From: Ligilactobacillus apodemi DSM 16634 = JCM 16172
Lineage (GTDB): Bacteria > Bacillota > Bacilli > Lactobacillales > Lactobacillaceae
Length of the DNA stretch: 64,000 nt
Assembly (NCBI RefSeq): GCF_001434405.1
Contig: NZ_AZFT01000004.1
Span: 38,067-102,066, forward strand
Reading direction: 5' to 3'
The notes beneath the pieces were generated by a model. The model was given only the letters and a program-made list of their open reading frames with translations. It did not search any database and was not told the DNA's origin. Positions 1 to 7,007 of the stretch are shown here, piece by piece. Both the position numbers and the translations under genes were made by a program. Each line of letters starts with the position of its first letter. Positions within the stretch are counted from its first letter, which is position 1.

Positions 1-296
1 GCATTAAATTTTGACATGATCATCCAGGCGATAAACTGAGCGATCACATTTAACAGAAAGTATATTGCCATCCATTTTAACGCAACATAGAAATTAGCCA
101 TGAAGCCCGCTGCACTGCTCGACCCTGACTGTGCGACGAATTTAGTCAATTCAGTCACGGCATTTCCCATATAGATCGGTGCAAGAACTTGGAAAAGTGT
201 GGCTAATAAAGTCAACACGATCATCACTGTCATCTTGACCCAATATTGTTTCAAGTATTTCCAAAAATAGCTACATGCGATCTTAAAATCATTCAT
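1..296 (-). CDS. ABC exporter half-transporter, N-terminal part (runs off window)
   Basis: The first 98 residues of an ABC exporter subunit are visible; the rest lies beyond position 1. The reading frame is open to the window edge. The start ATG (294-296) overlaps the stop of the upstream exporter gene by 8 bases, so the two are translationally coupled. The visible part has an amphipathic N-terminus, TM1 (about residues 20-45) ending in a PIYMGNAV-type motif, and a second hydrophobic segment near residues 80-98, as in the second subunit of LmrCD/BmrCD/EfrAB-type multidrug exporters. Because the partner has a degenerate ATP site, this subunit is expected to carry the consensus catalytic glutamate, but that part is not in the window. 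Confidence 0.85.
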   Translation of the reverse strand, partial: MNDFKIACSYFWKYLKQYWVKMTVMIVLTLLATLFQVLAPIYMGNAVTELTKFVAQSGSSSAAGFMANFYVALKWMAIYFLLNVIAQFIAWMIMSKFN

Positions 297-2034
297 TTTC
301 CAAGACCTCCCCCTCATCTAGAGCCTCTTTAGTGCGCTGGGTCGCATATATTTCCCGGTAAATATCGGAAGTTTCTAACAACTCGGCATGGCTCCCAACA
401 GCAACTAATTTACCTTCATCTAACACTAAGATCTTATCCGCATCCATGACAGAAAAGATCTTTTCGGCAATCACAAAAATCGTCGTATCGGTCAGTTTTT
501 GTTCTAACGCTTCTTTAACTTTCTTTTCCGAACGTGCATCTAACGCCGAGGTCGAATCATCTAAGATCAAGACTTTAGGCTTACCAACGACCCCACGTGC
601 GATCGAGAGCCGTTGCTTTTGGCCCCCAGAGAAGTTAGCCGAACGTTCTTCAACTAGATGCTCATATTGGTCATCATAGCGCTCAACAAATTCGGCCGCC
701 TGTGAGATCTCGGCTGCCCATTTGAAATCTTTAGTCGTGGCATCGCGCTTACCTTGGCGTAAATTATCCGCAATCGTCCCCGAAAAGAGGAGTGCTTTTT
801 GTAAGACTAAAGCCACTGCTTGGCGCAATGATTTTTCATTGACTTTTCTTAAGTCGACCCCACCGACTTTGACACTGCCGGCAGTTGGATCATAAAGTCG
901 CGTCATCAATTGTGCTAACGTTGATTTACCTGAGCCCGTTGAACCCACGATCCCGATCAATTCACCTTGCTTGGCGGTAAAACTAATATCTTGCAAAGTT
1001 TCGTTATCTGAACCAGGATAGGCAAACGAGACGTTTTTAAATTCAACGTCGCCACTCAACTCAACTTCAGGTGCATCTTTAGCGAAAACTAAATCAGGTT
1101 TAGTATCTAAGACTGCCTTGATCCGGCGTAAAGCTACCGTTCCACGTGCATACATCGCTAATGTCATCCCGCCAAAAGCTAACGTATAAAGCATCTGCAT
1201 CAAATAACCGATATATGAGGTGATCGCTGCTAATTCACCCGGGTTATTTTCCACGTTTAACCCAACTAAATAAACAACTGCCGTGATCCCTAAATTACAA
1301 ATCAGGAAAAAGGCTGGTAGTAAGCACGAAAAAACGTAACCGATCTTGATATTTAAATCGTTCATTTCGTCGGAAACTTCATTAAAACGTGTTTCTTCAT
1401 TTTCTTGTTGATTAAAAGATTTAACGACGCGAATTCCTTGCATCGCTTCTTTAGCGATCATGTTACTTTTATCTAATTTCTTTTGGAAACGGCTAAACAT
1501 CTTCCCTAACTGTGGGAAAGTCAAACCTAACGTTACGGCGACTGCTAAAAACATTAAGACTTGGAGCCACCAAAAACGCGGAATCGTGATGATCCCCATA
1601 ATAAAGGCGCCAATAACCATGATTGGCACCCGTAAAACCTGCATAAACGTCATCATCACAACGTTTAAGACTTGGTTCATATCGTTTATCAACCGTACAA
1701 CTAAGGTACTAGCCGAAAATTTTTCAATATTACTAAGCGAAAACGTTTGGATCTTGCGATATGTTTCTTCGCGCAGATCACTAGTTACACCTTGGGCTAC
1801 TCGTGCAGCAAAATACACATTAGTGATCCCAGCCAACACCCCGACCACTGCTAAAGCAACTAAAACAATGCCATCATGAAACATTGCTTGGCGATCATTT
1901 TTTAGTAAGTTGTCCAAAATATACTGTAACACTCGCGGTTGCATCAAAGATGAGACAGCCACAATAATGATCGAGACTACCGCACCTACGATCGAGCCCC
2001 AATACCGCTTAAAGTGTGGTTTTAAGATCTGCAT
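289..2034 (-). CDS. ABC exporter half-transporter with degenerate NBD (LmrC/BmrC-like)
   Basis: 581 aa. Six TM helices fill about residues 10-310, then a nucleotide-binding domain: Walker A GSTGSGKST at 364-372, signature FSGGQ, and Walker B ending LILDDSTSALD. The residue after the Walker B Asp is Asp instead of the catalytic Glu, and the H-loop position reads IAEKI with no His. Both changes are the known mark of the degenerate subunit of heterodimeric exporters such as LmrC, BmrC and TM287. The partner gene follows with an 8-base overlap. The likely role is drug or lipid-like substrate efflux at the cytoplasmic membrane; the substrate is unknown. The gene is divergent from an ArsR-type repressor and has a 14-base palindrome 17 bases upstream of its start, so regulation by that repressor is likely but inferred. 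Confidence 0.92.
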   Translation of the reverse strand: MQILKPHFKRYWGSIVGAVVSIIIVAVSSLMQPRVLQYILDNLLKNDRQAMFHDGIVLVALAVVGVLAGITNVYFAARVAQGVTSDLREETYRKIQTFSLSNIEKFSASTLVVRLINDMNQVLNVVMMTFMQVLRVPIMVIGAFIMGIITIPRFWWLQVLMFLAVAVTLGLTFPQLGKMFSRFQKKLDKSNMIAKEAMQGIRVVKSFNQQENEETRFNEVSDEMNDLNIKIGYVFSCLLPAFFLICNLGITAVVYLVGLNVENNPGELAAITSYIGYLMQMLYTLAFGGMTLAMYARGTVALRRIKAVLDTKPDLVFAKDAPEVELSGDVEFKNVSFAYPGSDNETLQDISFTAKQGELIGIVGSTGSGKSTLAQLMTRLYDPTAGSVKVGGVDLRKVNEKSLRQAVALVLQKALLFSGTIADNLRQGKRDATTKDFKWAAEISQAAEFVERYDDQYEHLVEERSANFSGGQKQRLSIARGVVGKPKVLILDDSTSALDARSEKKVKEALEQKLTDTTIFVIAEKIFSVMDADKILVLDEGKLVAVGSHAELLETSDIYREIYATQRTKEALDEGEVLENE

Positions 2035-2051
2035 ATTTACCCCCTATTTTT

Positions 2052-2065
2052 AACAGAATTCTGTT
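2052..2065. promoter_or_regulatory. Palindromic operator candidate upstream of the ABC exporter
   Basis: AACAGAATTCTGTT is a perfect 14-base palindrome just upstream of the exporter start. Its ACAGA/TCTGT half-sites recur in a second inverted repeat in the promoter of the divergent arsR-family gene, which suggests that one repressor binds both. Confidence 0.5.
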
Positions 2066-2134
2066 TCGTATGTAACAGTCTATCTGAAAATTAAATTAGA
2101 TTCAAGCCAGAGTTTTTTATAAAAAAATAACGCC

Positions 2135-2155
2135 ACAGATCGATTCTGTTATAAT
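2135..2155 (+). promoter_or_regulatory. arsR-family promoter with inverted-repeat operator
   Basis: A consensus -10 TATAAT lies at 2150-2155. Directly upstream is ACAGA-5-TCTGT (2135-2149), with the same half-sites as the palindrome at 2052-2065 but wider spacing. It fills the -35/-10 spacer, the usual place for an ArsR/SmtB autoregulatory operator. No good -35 hexamer is visible. Confidence 0.55.
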
Positions 2156-2193
2156 GAAGATAATGACTCTGGATAAGTAAATAAGGTGAAAAT

Positions 2194-2502
2194 ATGACTA
2201 AAGAAAACTTAAATCTTCCTTCCCGCGAAGAGACTCAAGCCAGCGTTCAGATCTTTAAGGCCTTTGGGAACGAAACGCGCTACAAGATCTTATACCTTTT
2301 ATTTGAAAAACAACTAACCGTAAATGAGATCTCAGAAGCGATCGCCATGACCCAATCGGCAGTTTCACATCAATTAAAAATCTTACGCCAAACGGGATTA
2401 GTTTCCAGTAAACGTGACGGACAACATATGTATTATTCCCTTGCCGACCGCCATATTATCATGATTTTTAAACAAGTTAAAGAACATATCAGTGAAGACT
2501 AA
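2194..2502 (+). CDS. ArsR/SmtB-family zinc-sensor-type repressor
   Basis: 102 aa winged-helix repressor; SD AAGGTGA precedes the ATG. The recognition region (AMTQSAVSHQLKILRQ) is typical of ArsR/SmtB proteins. The C-terminal helix carries Asp-x-His-(10)-His-x-x-Glu (D-R-H through H-I-S-E), the exact ligand spacing of the alpha-5 zinc site of SmtB and CzrA. There is no CxC arsenic/cadmium site. Such proteins leave DNA when they bind Zn(II) or Co(II). It is divergent from an ABC exporter, and shared half-sites lie between the two genes. That the exporter responds to metal is an inference; the regulator could instead be purely autoregulatory or control distant genes. Confidence 0.88.
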   Translation: MTKENLNLPSREETQASVQIFKAFGNETRYKILYLLFEKQLTVNEISEAIAMTQSAVSHQLKILRQTGLVSSKRDGQHMYYSLADRHIIMIFKQVKEHISED

Positions 2503-2536
2503 AAAAAGCCCCGCCTTGAATGCGGGGCTTTTTTTA
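2503..2536. terminator. Bidirectional terminator between arsR-type gene and ABM-like gene
   Basis: AAAAAAAGCCCCGC, a 7-base loop, then GCGGGGCTTTTTTT. It serves the plus-strand regulator and the minus-strand gene that ends at 2534. Confidence 0.93.
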
Positions 2537-3025
2537 ATTTGCACGATTATATAATTTATCAACTGGCGCTTGATTACCATCATGGCCAAATTGTGCCACT
2601 TTATTTTCTGGTGAATCGTTCCAAGCCAAGTAGTCAGCTTCGTCTTCCCAAACATTCATTAACAAGAATTGGAAATCTTTTTTCAACGAGATCAATAATT
2701 TACTTGTCTTTAAACCAGTTGGGCGCACAGCTGGGTTGACCCAAGAATCAACCACGGCGTTAAAGACTTTTTGTTGGTCGGTATCAAGCGTTACGTAGCG
2801 TAATTCTAACAGACCATCCCAGTCATCAGTGCCAATTTCTTTTAAAACACGGTAGTTCAAACCTGTTTCAAAGACCGAACCTTGATCAGAAATATCTACC
2901 AATAAGTATTCATTTTGTTTAGCGATCGCTTTATATAATAAGAAATCACGATCAGCATAGCGTTCTGAGATCGTGGCTAACATTTTTTCTGGACCTAAAG
3001 CAAAATTGATTTCATTTAATGCCAT
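2534..3025 (-). CDS. ABM-domain-like (dimeric alpha/beta barrel) protein
   Basis: 163 aa, cytoplasmic, without signal peptide or TM segment. The C-terminal half contains a LLMNVWEDEADYLAW stretch with a following Ser-Pro-Glu, which resembles antibiotic-biosynthesis-monooxygenase/EthD-type ferredoxin-like folds found in lactobacilli. An RBS-like GAAGGAT lies upstream of ATG 3025. It stands alone between terminators and is not clearly part of a neighbouring operon. Family membership rests on this one segment, so the function (heme or quinone oxygenase, stress protein) is open. Confidence 0.5.
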   Translation of the reverse strand: MALNEINFALGPEKMLATISERYADRDFLLYKAIAKQNEYLLVDISDQGSVFETGLNYRVLKEIGTDDWDGLLELRYVTLDTDQQKVFNAVVDSWVNPAVRPTGLKTSKLLISLKKDFQFLLMNVWEDEADYLAWNDSPENKVAQFGHDGNQAPVDKLYNRAN

Positions 3026-3106
3026 AATTCATCCTTCTTTCAGAATATTTACCTTATTTAGTATAGCACTACACTCCATTTAAAACTAACCAAAAATCTA
3101 TCCTGC

Positions 3107-3748
3107 TCATTTCTTAGGGTAGCTGATAACGCGCAATTGTCCGCTAATATATTCCGCTAAGAAAATCTCACTAGCACTCGCAAAGCCCTTAAATTTTAAT
3201 TGATTTTCCAACCATTCTTCATCATGTGAGGTCATTTCTAACACATCTAAATTAACGATCCCATCACTGATCAGTGGGTAGCGGATACTTTCTTTGTCGC
3301 CATATTCTAAGATCGTCAGTTGCCCATTTTGTTCCAAAACCGCCCGCTTGACCCGGGCTAATTCATAGATTCCATTCATCCGTAAACGAAACATTAATTC
3401 ATCAGCCGTGACCCCACGACGTAAGCAATTTTCAACTTCGATCTGCCCATTTCTGATCAAAATGACTGGGCGCCCATCAACCAATGCTTTAGCCAAATGA
3501 TTGTGATTTTTCAAAAATTGTAAGACCATCACTACTAAAGTCCACATTAACAACACCATCAAAAACTGAAAGACTGTGACAGATTCACTATAAATGATCC
3601 CACCGATGATTCCACCTAAAACATAATTTTGCACCTGATCTAAGGGGGTCACCGGAGCAAGATTACTTTTCCCTACTAGATTGATCTGTAAAATGATACA
3701 CAACAAACCTAAAATAAACTTGATCAAAACAGTCATATAAAAATCCAT
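3107..3748 (-). CDS. DUF421 (YetF-type) membrane protein
   Basis: 213 aa. Three N-terminal TM helices (about 5-25, 43-58, 62-80) are followed by a cytoplasmic part with the DUF421 signature around residues 90-130 (GRPVILIRNGQI, then LRRGVTADELMFRLR). The family matches Bacillus YetF, whose biochemical role is unclear. SD AAAGGAG lies 8 bases before the ATG, inside the end of the upstream DUF3290 gene (3-base gap), so the two form an operon. This DUF3290-DUF421 pairing is common in lactobacilli. Confidence 0.88.
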   Translation of the reverse strand: MDFYMTVLIKFILGLLCIILQINLVGKSNLAPVTPLDQVQNYVLGGIIGGIIYSESVTVFQFLMVLLMWTLVVMVLQFLKNHNHLAKALVDGRPVILIRNGQIEVENCLRRGVTADELMFRLRMNGIYELARVKRAVLEQNGQLTILEYGDKESIRYPLISDGIVNLDVLEMTSHDEEWLENQLKFKGFASASEIFLAEYISGQLRVISYPKK

Positions 3749-3751
3749 GGA

Positions 3752-4201
3752 TCATGCTCCTTTCTTCACCGTGATTTTTTTAGCGATCACATGAGTCCGC
3801 TCTAACGTATAACTACTCCTATCTGTACTAAGTGCGACACGATAGTATTTATTTTTGATTTTCACGATACTGCCATCAGTTAAAGTCGTCGAATTGATCG
3901 CAACATCAGCGACTTTGATCCCTTTTTCTCGTGCAACTGAACGCAAAAATGGCTCAACTTGGGCACTAGAAAGTGATTGTGATTTATGTTGCTCTAAAGT
4001 CGAATAATTGAGTCCAAATAAAAGAAGCATTAGCAGTACCATGATAATACTTAGGTCACGATACTTAGTTTCAAAGCGATTTTTTAGATATAACCACAAT
4101 GCTACTACCAAAATGATCGCTCCCAGTCCCCCTAAGACATAAAGCAATATCTGGTTGACGTCACGGTGATTTTGCAGATACTGTAACGTGTAAAATGTCA
4201 T
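3752..4201 (-). CDS. DUF3290 family membrane protein
   Basis: 149 aa with two TM helices (about 18-40 and 50-66) and a soluble C-terminal part of about 80 residues (beta-rich, ITVKK near the end). This is the usual layout of DUF3290 proteins, which occur next to DUF421. It is first in the two-gene operon and its stop overlaps the SD of the DUF421 gene. Function unknown; an interacting pair at the membrane is likely. A TTTAGCTAAA palindrome (4236-4245) lies upstream and may be regulatory. Confidence 0.82.
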   Translation of the reverse strand: MTFYTLQYLQNHRDVNQILLYVLGGLGAIILVVALWLYLKNRFETKYRDLSIIMVLLMLLLFGLNYSTLEQHKSQSLSSAQVEPFLRSVAREKGIKVADVAINSTTLTDGSIVKIKNKYYRVALSTDRSSYTLERTHVIAKKITVKKGA

Positions 4202-4291
4202 TTCAACTACCTCACATAAATTTTGTTATTTAGATTTTAGCTAAATAATATATTACTTTTCTTGTATAAAAACGTAAAATCTGAAAAAAAC

Positions 4292-4352
4292 AAAAAAGTA
4301 CTCTGTGTCTTTAATTGTTACAGAGTACCTTGGTTGTTTTAGTTATTTTTCA
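4292..4352 (-). repeat. Copy A of a duplicated terminator sequence
   Basis: A hairpin with GTACTCTGT (4298-4306) and ACAGAGTAC (4320-4328) reads as a terminator on the minus strand, with a T-run from 4297 downward. Together with the next 24 bases it closely matches 4809-4852, which is the real terminator and last codons of the MerR gene ending at 4843. Copy A has an extra 9 bases (GTTTTAGTT) and no intact gene in front of it, so it is a duplication or rearrangement footprint. Confidence 0.7.
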
Positions 4353-4365
4353 CTTTTTCATATGA

Positions 4366-4371
4366 TATAAT
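4366..4371 (+). promoter_or_regulatory. Toxin mRNA promoter (extended -10)
   Basis: TGATATAAT (4363-4371) is an extended -10 element. The -35 is weak, which is common for extended -10 promoters. Transcription from about 4378 would give a leader of about 96 bases before the toxin start. In that leader TGACTTC (4395-4401) is complementary to GAAGTCA (4463-4469), which covers the ribosome site. Confidence 0.6.
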
Positions 4372-4473
4372 TATCCACGGAAGAGTTGAGCTGGTGACTT
4401 CTAGACTATAAGGACGTGATGCTTATGGTGTAAAAGCTGTAAAATCAGACTCTAATGGAAAGGAAGTCAACAC

Positions 4474-4578
4474 GTGTCTGTTTCAGATGCGTTACAATTA
4501 ATGCTAGCATTTGGCACTTTTGTGATCGTGCTAGTAGCATTAGTTGTTGAATTGATCAAAGCGATCAACAAAAAATAA
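4474..4578 (+). CDS. Type I toxin, holin-like (Hol_Tox/BsrE-like), 34 aa
   Basis: A 34-aa hydrophobic peptide starting at GTG, with SD AAAGGAAG about 9 bases upstream. It opens M-S-V-S-D-A-L-Q-L-M-L-A-F-G-T-F, the hallmark of the putative holin-like toxin family, followed by one TM helix (about residues 9-28) and a lysine-rich end (IKAINKK). Such peptides insert in the membrane and are controlled by an antisense RNA overlapping their 3' end, as in bsrG/SR4 and txpA/RatA. All the expected parts are present: an extended -10 promoter, an SD-sequestering leader, a terminator at 4662-4690 and a convergent antisense promoter at 4698-4727. Toxicity is inferred from the family. Confidence 0.86.
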   Translation: MSVSDALQLMLAFGTFVIVLVALVVELIKAINKK

Positions 4579-4691
4579 ACCATCCTTAACTTTGACCGAG
4601 TGGATGGTTTAAAGCAATATAGTTAAATCGTCTAGACGTCGCCGTCTTTAACGGTTCCGTGGAGACAGTGCTACAACACTGCCTCTTTTCT
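4568..4691 (-). ncRNA. Antisense RNA antitoxin of the holin-like toxin
   Basis: The minus strand has -35 TTGCGC (plus 4722-4727), an 18-base spacer and -10 TACAAT (plus 4698-4703). The RNA would start near 4691 and end at the hairpin AAACCATCC/GGATGGTTT (4577-4610), followed on this strand by TATTTTTTG. It would overlap the toxin mRNA 3' region by about 115 bases. This convergent, 3'-overlapping layout matches known type I antitoxins. Exact ends are estimates. Confidence 0.72.
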
Positions 4692-4692
4692 T
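4662..4692 (+). terminator. Toxin mRNA terminator
   Basis: GAGACAGTG, a 6-base loop, CACTGCCTC and then TTTTCTTTT. One internal mismatch. Read on the plus strand it ends the toxin transcript. Confidence 0.85.
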
Positions 4693-4804
4693 TTATCATT
4701 GTAACACCATTTAAATGACATGCGCAAGAACCTACCTATGGTCAGTAGCGTAATTTGCGATTTATTCTAGGCTATTATCAATTACTCCAGCTATTCAGTT
4801 AGGT

Positions 4805-4835
4805 AAAAACTCTGTGACTTTAACTATCACAGAGT
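4805..4835 (-). terminator. Terminator of the MerR gene (copy B of the duplicated sequence)
   Basis: ACTCTGTGA (4809-4817) pairs with TCACAGAGT (4827-4835); on the minus strand a T-run follows (TTTTTACC). It lies 8 bases beyond the MerR stop codon. See copy A at 4292-4352. Confidence 0.85.
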
Positions 4836-4842
4836 ACCTTGG

Positions 4843-5268
4843 TTATTTTTCAGCAGGTTCTTGCTTGAGCATTTTTTCTTTGCGCATTTCGTAGTAATCC
4901 TCTTCTGCTAAAAAAGGAATTGTGTGAGTTTCGAAATTATCTAGTTTATAGCCTAAGTAACTGATCGTCTTGTCTAATTCATTGCGCTGCTGTAGTAAAG
5001 CATCATATTGTTCTTGTAATAACGCCTTTTGTGCTACACGATCGTTTTTTCTTGTGTGAAATAACGCCACAAACTCAATTAGTGATTCGACTGACATACC
5101 GGCCTTGCGCATCGCCTTAATAAAAAGCGCCCACTTGATCTCATTTTCGGTATAATCTCGATAACCGCTACTATTGCGTGGGACCGTGGGAATCAATCCG
5201 GTGTTTTCCCAATAACGTAATGTTTCTTTGGGAATAGCTAAACGCTCGCTTACTTCTTTAATATTCAT
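4843..5268 (-). CDS. MerR family transcriptional regulator
   Basis: 141 aa. The N-terminal winged helix (1-70) shows MNIKEVSERLAIPKETLRYWE and the RDYTENEI wing typical of MerR proteins; a coiled-coil dimerisation helix spans about 80-115. The C-terminal part has no cysteines, so it is not a thiol or metal sensor of the MerR/CueR kind. Its SD (AGAGGAAA) lies in the last codons of a second, broken merR gene two bases upstream, so both were one operon read from the 19-base-spacer promoter at 5657-5687. Target unknown; autoregulation is likely. Confidence 0.9.
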   Translation of the reverse strand: MNIKEVSERLAIPKETLRYWENTGLIPTVPRNSSGYRDYTENEIKWALFIKAMRKAGMSVESLIEFVALFHTRKNDRVAQKALLQEQYDALLQQRNELDKTISYLGYKLDNFETHTIPFLAEEDYYEMRKEKMLKQEPAEK

Positions 5269-5269
5269 C

Positions 5270-5639
5270 CTATTTTCCTCTAGTCATGCAGATTGTTGTT
5301 TTTCGATCATTGTATCCAATTTCTACTATCCGCTCAACTAAGCAATGATAACTAGCGGTTAATTTTGCCAGTTGCTCATTGAGTAGATCCTTACGCGCTG
5401 GTTTGGCCTTCTTACCTAATTTGACTAACTTAACATACTCAATTTGAAAATCTAAAGACACTTCCATCTCATTAAGAAGTTTAGCATATTTTAGCCATTC
5501 AAGGTCTTGGTGGCTAAAATTTCTGATTCCTTGCTGATCGCGTCCGACTGGCAAGATGATCCCGATTCGTTCCCAATACCTGACCGTATCGGGCGAAATA
5601 CCTACTTTTGTTGCTCGCCACCCTAGTTATTTTGTTACC
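5270..5639 (-). pseudogene. Broken MerR family regulator (start lost, frameshift)
   Basis: From about 5610 down to 5270 one frame encodes a MerR-like protein: TKVGISPDTVRYWERIGI, then a wing region (GIRNFSHQDLEW) and a dimerisation helix to the TAG at 5270. Upstream this frame has no ATG/GTG/TTG before a stop. The missing N-terminus (K-I-T-R-V-A) is readable in another frame at about 5619-5636, which implies a net +1 shift around 5612-5619 and loss of the start codon. A TTG at 5554 could start only a piece without the recognition helix. It precedes the intact merR gene by two bases and sits behind a typical MerR promoter. Confidence 0.72.
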
Positions 5640-5656
5640 CTAAGTCCTACTAGTTT

Positions 5657-5687
5657 ATCTTAAACATTCAAGTTCACTTGAAGGCAA
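5657..5687 (-). promoter_or_regulatory. MerR-type promoter with 19-base spacer and dyad
   Basis: On the minus strand: -35 TTGCCT (5682-5687), a 19-base spacer and -10 TAAGAT (5657-5662). The spacer holds the dyad TTCAAG-4-CTTGAA (5667-5682). Over-long spacers with a central dyad are the signature of promoters that MerR proteins activate by DNA distortion. It drives the two tandem merR genes. Confidence 0.75.
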
Positions 5688-5702
5688 ACAAAAAGCGCAT
5701 AT

Positions 5703-5736
5703 AAAAAGCCCCCTTTGACTTTAAATCTCAAAGAGG
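5703..5736 (-). terminator. Terminator of the PadR-DUF1700-DUF4097-PspC operon
   Basis: CCCCTTTGA (5710-5718) pairs with TCAAAGAGG (5728-5736) with one mismatch; on the minus strand a T-rich tract follows (CTTTTTAT). It lies directly after the pspC-like stop codon. Confidence 0.8.
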
Positions 5737-5750
5737 ACTTTTAGTAGTTA

Positions 5751-6011
5751 CTATCTTTCTTTAAATTCGCCTTCGATGACCGAATCATCGTCACGACGAC
5801 GGGAATTTTTAGTTGGTGCATCCGGCATGATCATTGCTGCAACGAAATACACGATCGAGCCTAAAATAACATTTCCTGGGAAAATGATCAGCAATAACCC
5901 GATAATCCGCGTGATCGTCTTATCCCAGCCAAAATATTCCGCAATTCCACCAAAAACACCACTAACAACTTTGTCACGTGATTTTGTTAACTCTTTTTTT
6001 GTTTTTGCCAT
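5751..6011 (-). CDS. PspC domain protein
   Basis: 86 aa. PspC domain at about 8-63: LTKSRDKVVSGVFGGIAEYFGWD, then one strong TM segment (about 33-60) ending AAMIMPD. The tail is short and charged with a di-Arg/Asp stretch. PspC proteins act in envelope stress response; in Gram-positives they occur alone or with DUF4097/LiaX-like proteins. It is last in the padR-DUF1700-DUF4097 operon, 24 bases after the DUF4097 gene. Confidence 0.92.
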   Translation of the reverse strand: MAKTKKELTKSRDKVVSGVFGGIAEYFGWDKTITRIIGLLLIIFPGNVILGSIVYFVAAMIMPDAPTKNSRRRDDDSVIEGEFKER

Positions 6012-6035
6012 TTGTATCTTTATCCTTTCAATTGA

Positions 6036-7007
6036 TTATTTAACTGTATTATCTCCGTCAGTATTCGTTAAGGTCAACACATCTGCTTGATCAGTATTTT
6101 GTTCTAAGGTTCCACCGTTATTTTGAACTTGATCAAAGAGTGTATTAGTCCCATCCGTTGTTACGATGCGATAGCCTTGCACCGTTACGTTTGAAACATT
6201 GTTATCCCCATCTTTGTTTGTTACTTCATATTTGCCATGGAAGGTAACCCCATTTGCTGTGAAATCAGCATCGGTTAATTTAACACTTCCGTTAGTGATC
6301 GTGGTTCCATTCAAGAAATCAACGTCACCATCTTGATTTGAGGTAATTGCAATATCGGTCAATTCACCACCAGAAACACGTAAGTCACCACTGAAGTCTA
6401 AGGTACCATTGGAGAGCTTACTATCCTTGATAAATAGTTCATCACCTACGCCAAGGTTTAATTCAAGTTGGTCGACCGTTAAATTCTTAAAGGTTGCTGC
6501 ATCGGCATAAGTATGTTTATCAGATGTCAATTCTGTGATATTTAAATCTGAAAGAACTAAGCTACGCACAAAGCCTTCTAAACTCAATTTATCCAACTTC
6601 ACATTTTCTGGCACCGTGATCGTTATTTTTCCAACACGGCTTTCATAATTAGTGTAGTAAAAACCGACAGTGGAGTGATTACGCTTGCTTGGTGTGATCG
6701 TCAAGCTATCATTTGAAACACTAACTTTTGGTTCATATTTTGAGTTACCAGTATAAGTTACCTTATAACTTGAACCTTGTTTGATCTCAACATCATAAGC
6801 CGAGCCATCAGCATTATTGTTATCGAATTTGATCGTGGTAAAGTCAGTAGCTGAATAATTTTTCGTGATCTTCTTGCCCTTTTGAACGATTTGGGGCTTT
6901 AAGTTGACAAATTCAACCGCTCTTACCCCGTTAAAAACGGCTCCAACGATTGCAATGATCACCCCTAAGATAATGGTGATCCCGCCAGCTTTAAAGATCT
7001 TCTTCAT
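6036..7007 (-). CDS. DUF4097 beta-strand-repeat envelope protein
   Basis: 323 aa. One N-terminal TM/signal anchor (about 8-30, FKAGGITIILGVIIAIVGAVF) is followed by an extracellular beta-helix-like region of short repeating strands (LxxLxVxxLxL pattern, about 95-300), the DUF4097 layout also seen in LiaG and LiaX-like proteins. The start overlaps the end of the DUF1700 gene by 17 bases. It probably sits on the outer face of the membrane and takes part in cell-envelope stress sensing with PspC; this is inferred from operon partners. Confidence 0.85.
   Translation of the reverse strand: MKKIFKAGGITIILGVIIAIVGAVFNGVRAVEFVNLKPQIVQKGKKITKNYSATDFTTIKFDNNNADGSAYDVEIKQGSSYKVTYTGNSKYEPKVSVSNDSLTITPSKRNHSTVGFYYTNYESRVGKITITVPENVKLDKLSLEGFVRSLVLSDLNITELTSDKHTYADAATFKNLTVDQLELNLGVGDELFIKDSKLSNGTLDFSGDLRVSGGELTDIAITSNQDGDVDFLNGTTITNGSVKLTDADFTANGVTFHGKYEVTNKDGDNNVSNVTVQGYRIVTTDGTNTLFDQVQNNGGTLEQNTDQADVLTLTNTDGDNTVK

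Noticed and set aside
2062..2078. TGTTTCGTATGTAACA resembles a parS or repressor palindrome
   Set aside because: Four differences from parS, and it overlaps the ABC promoter region; the 14-base palindrome beside it is the better operator.
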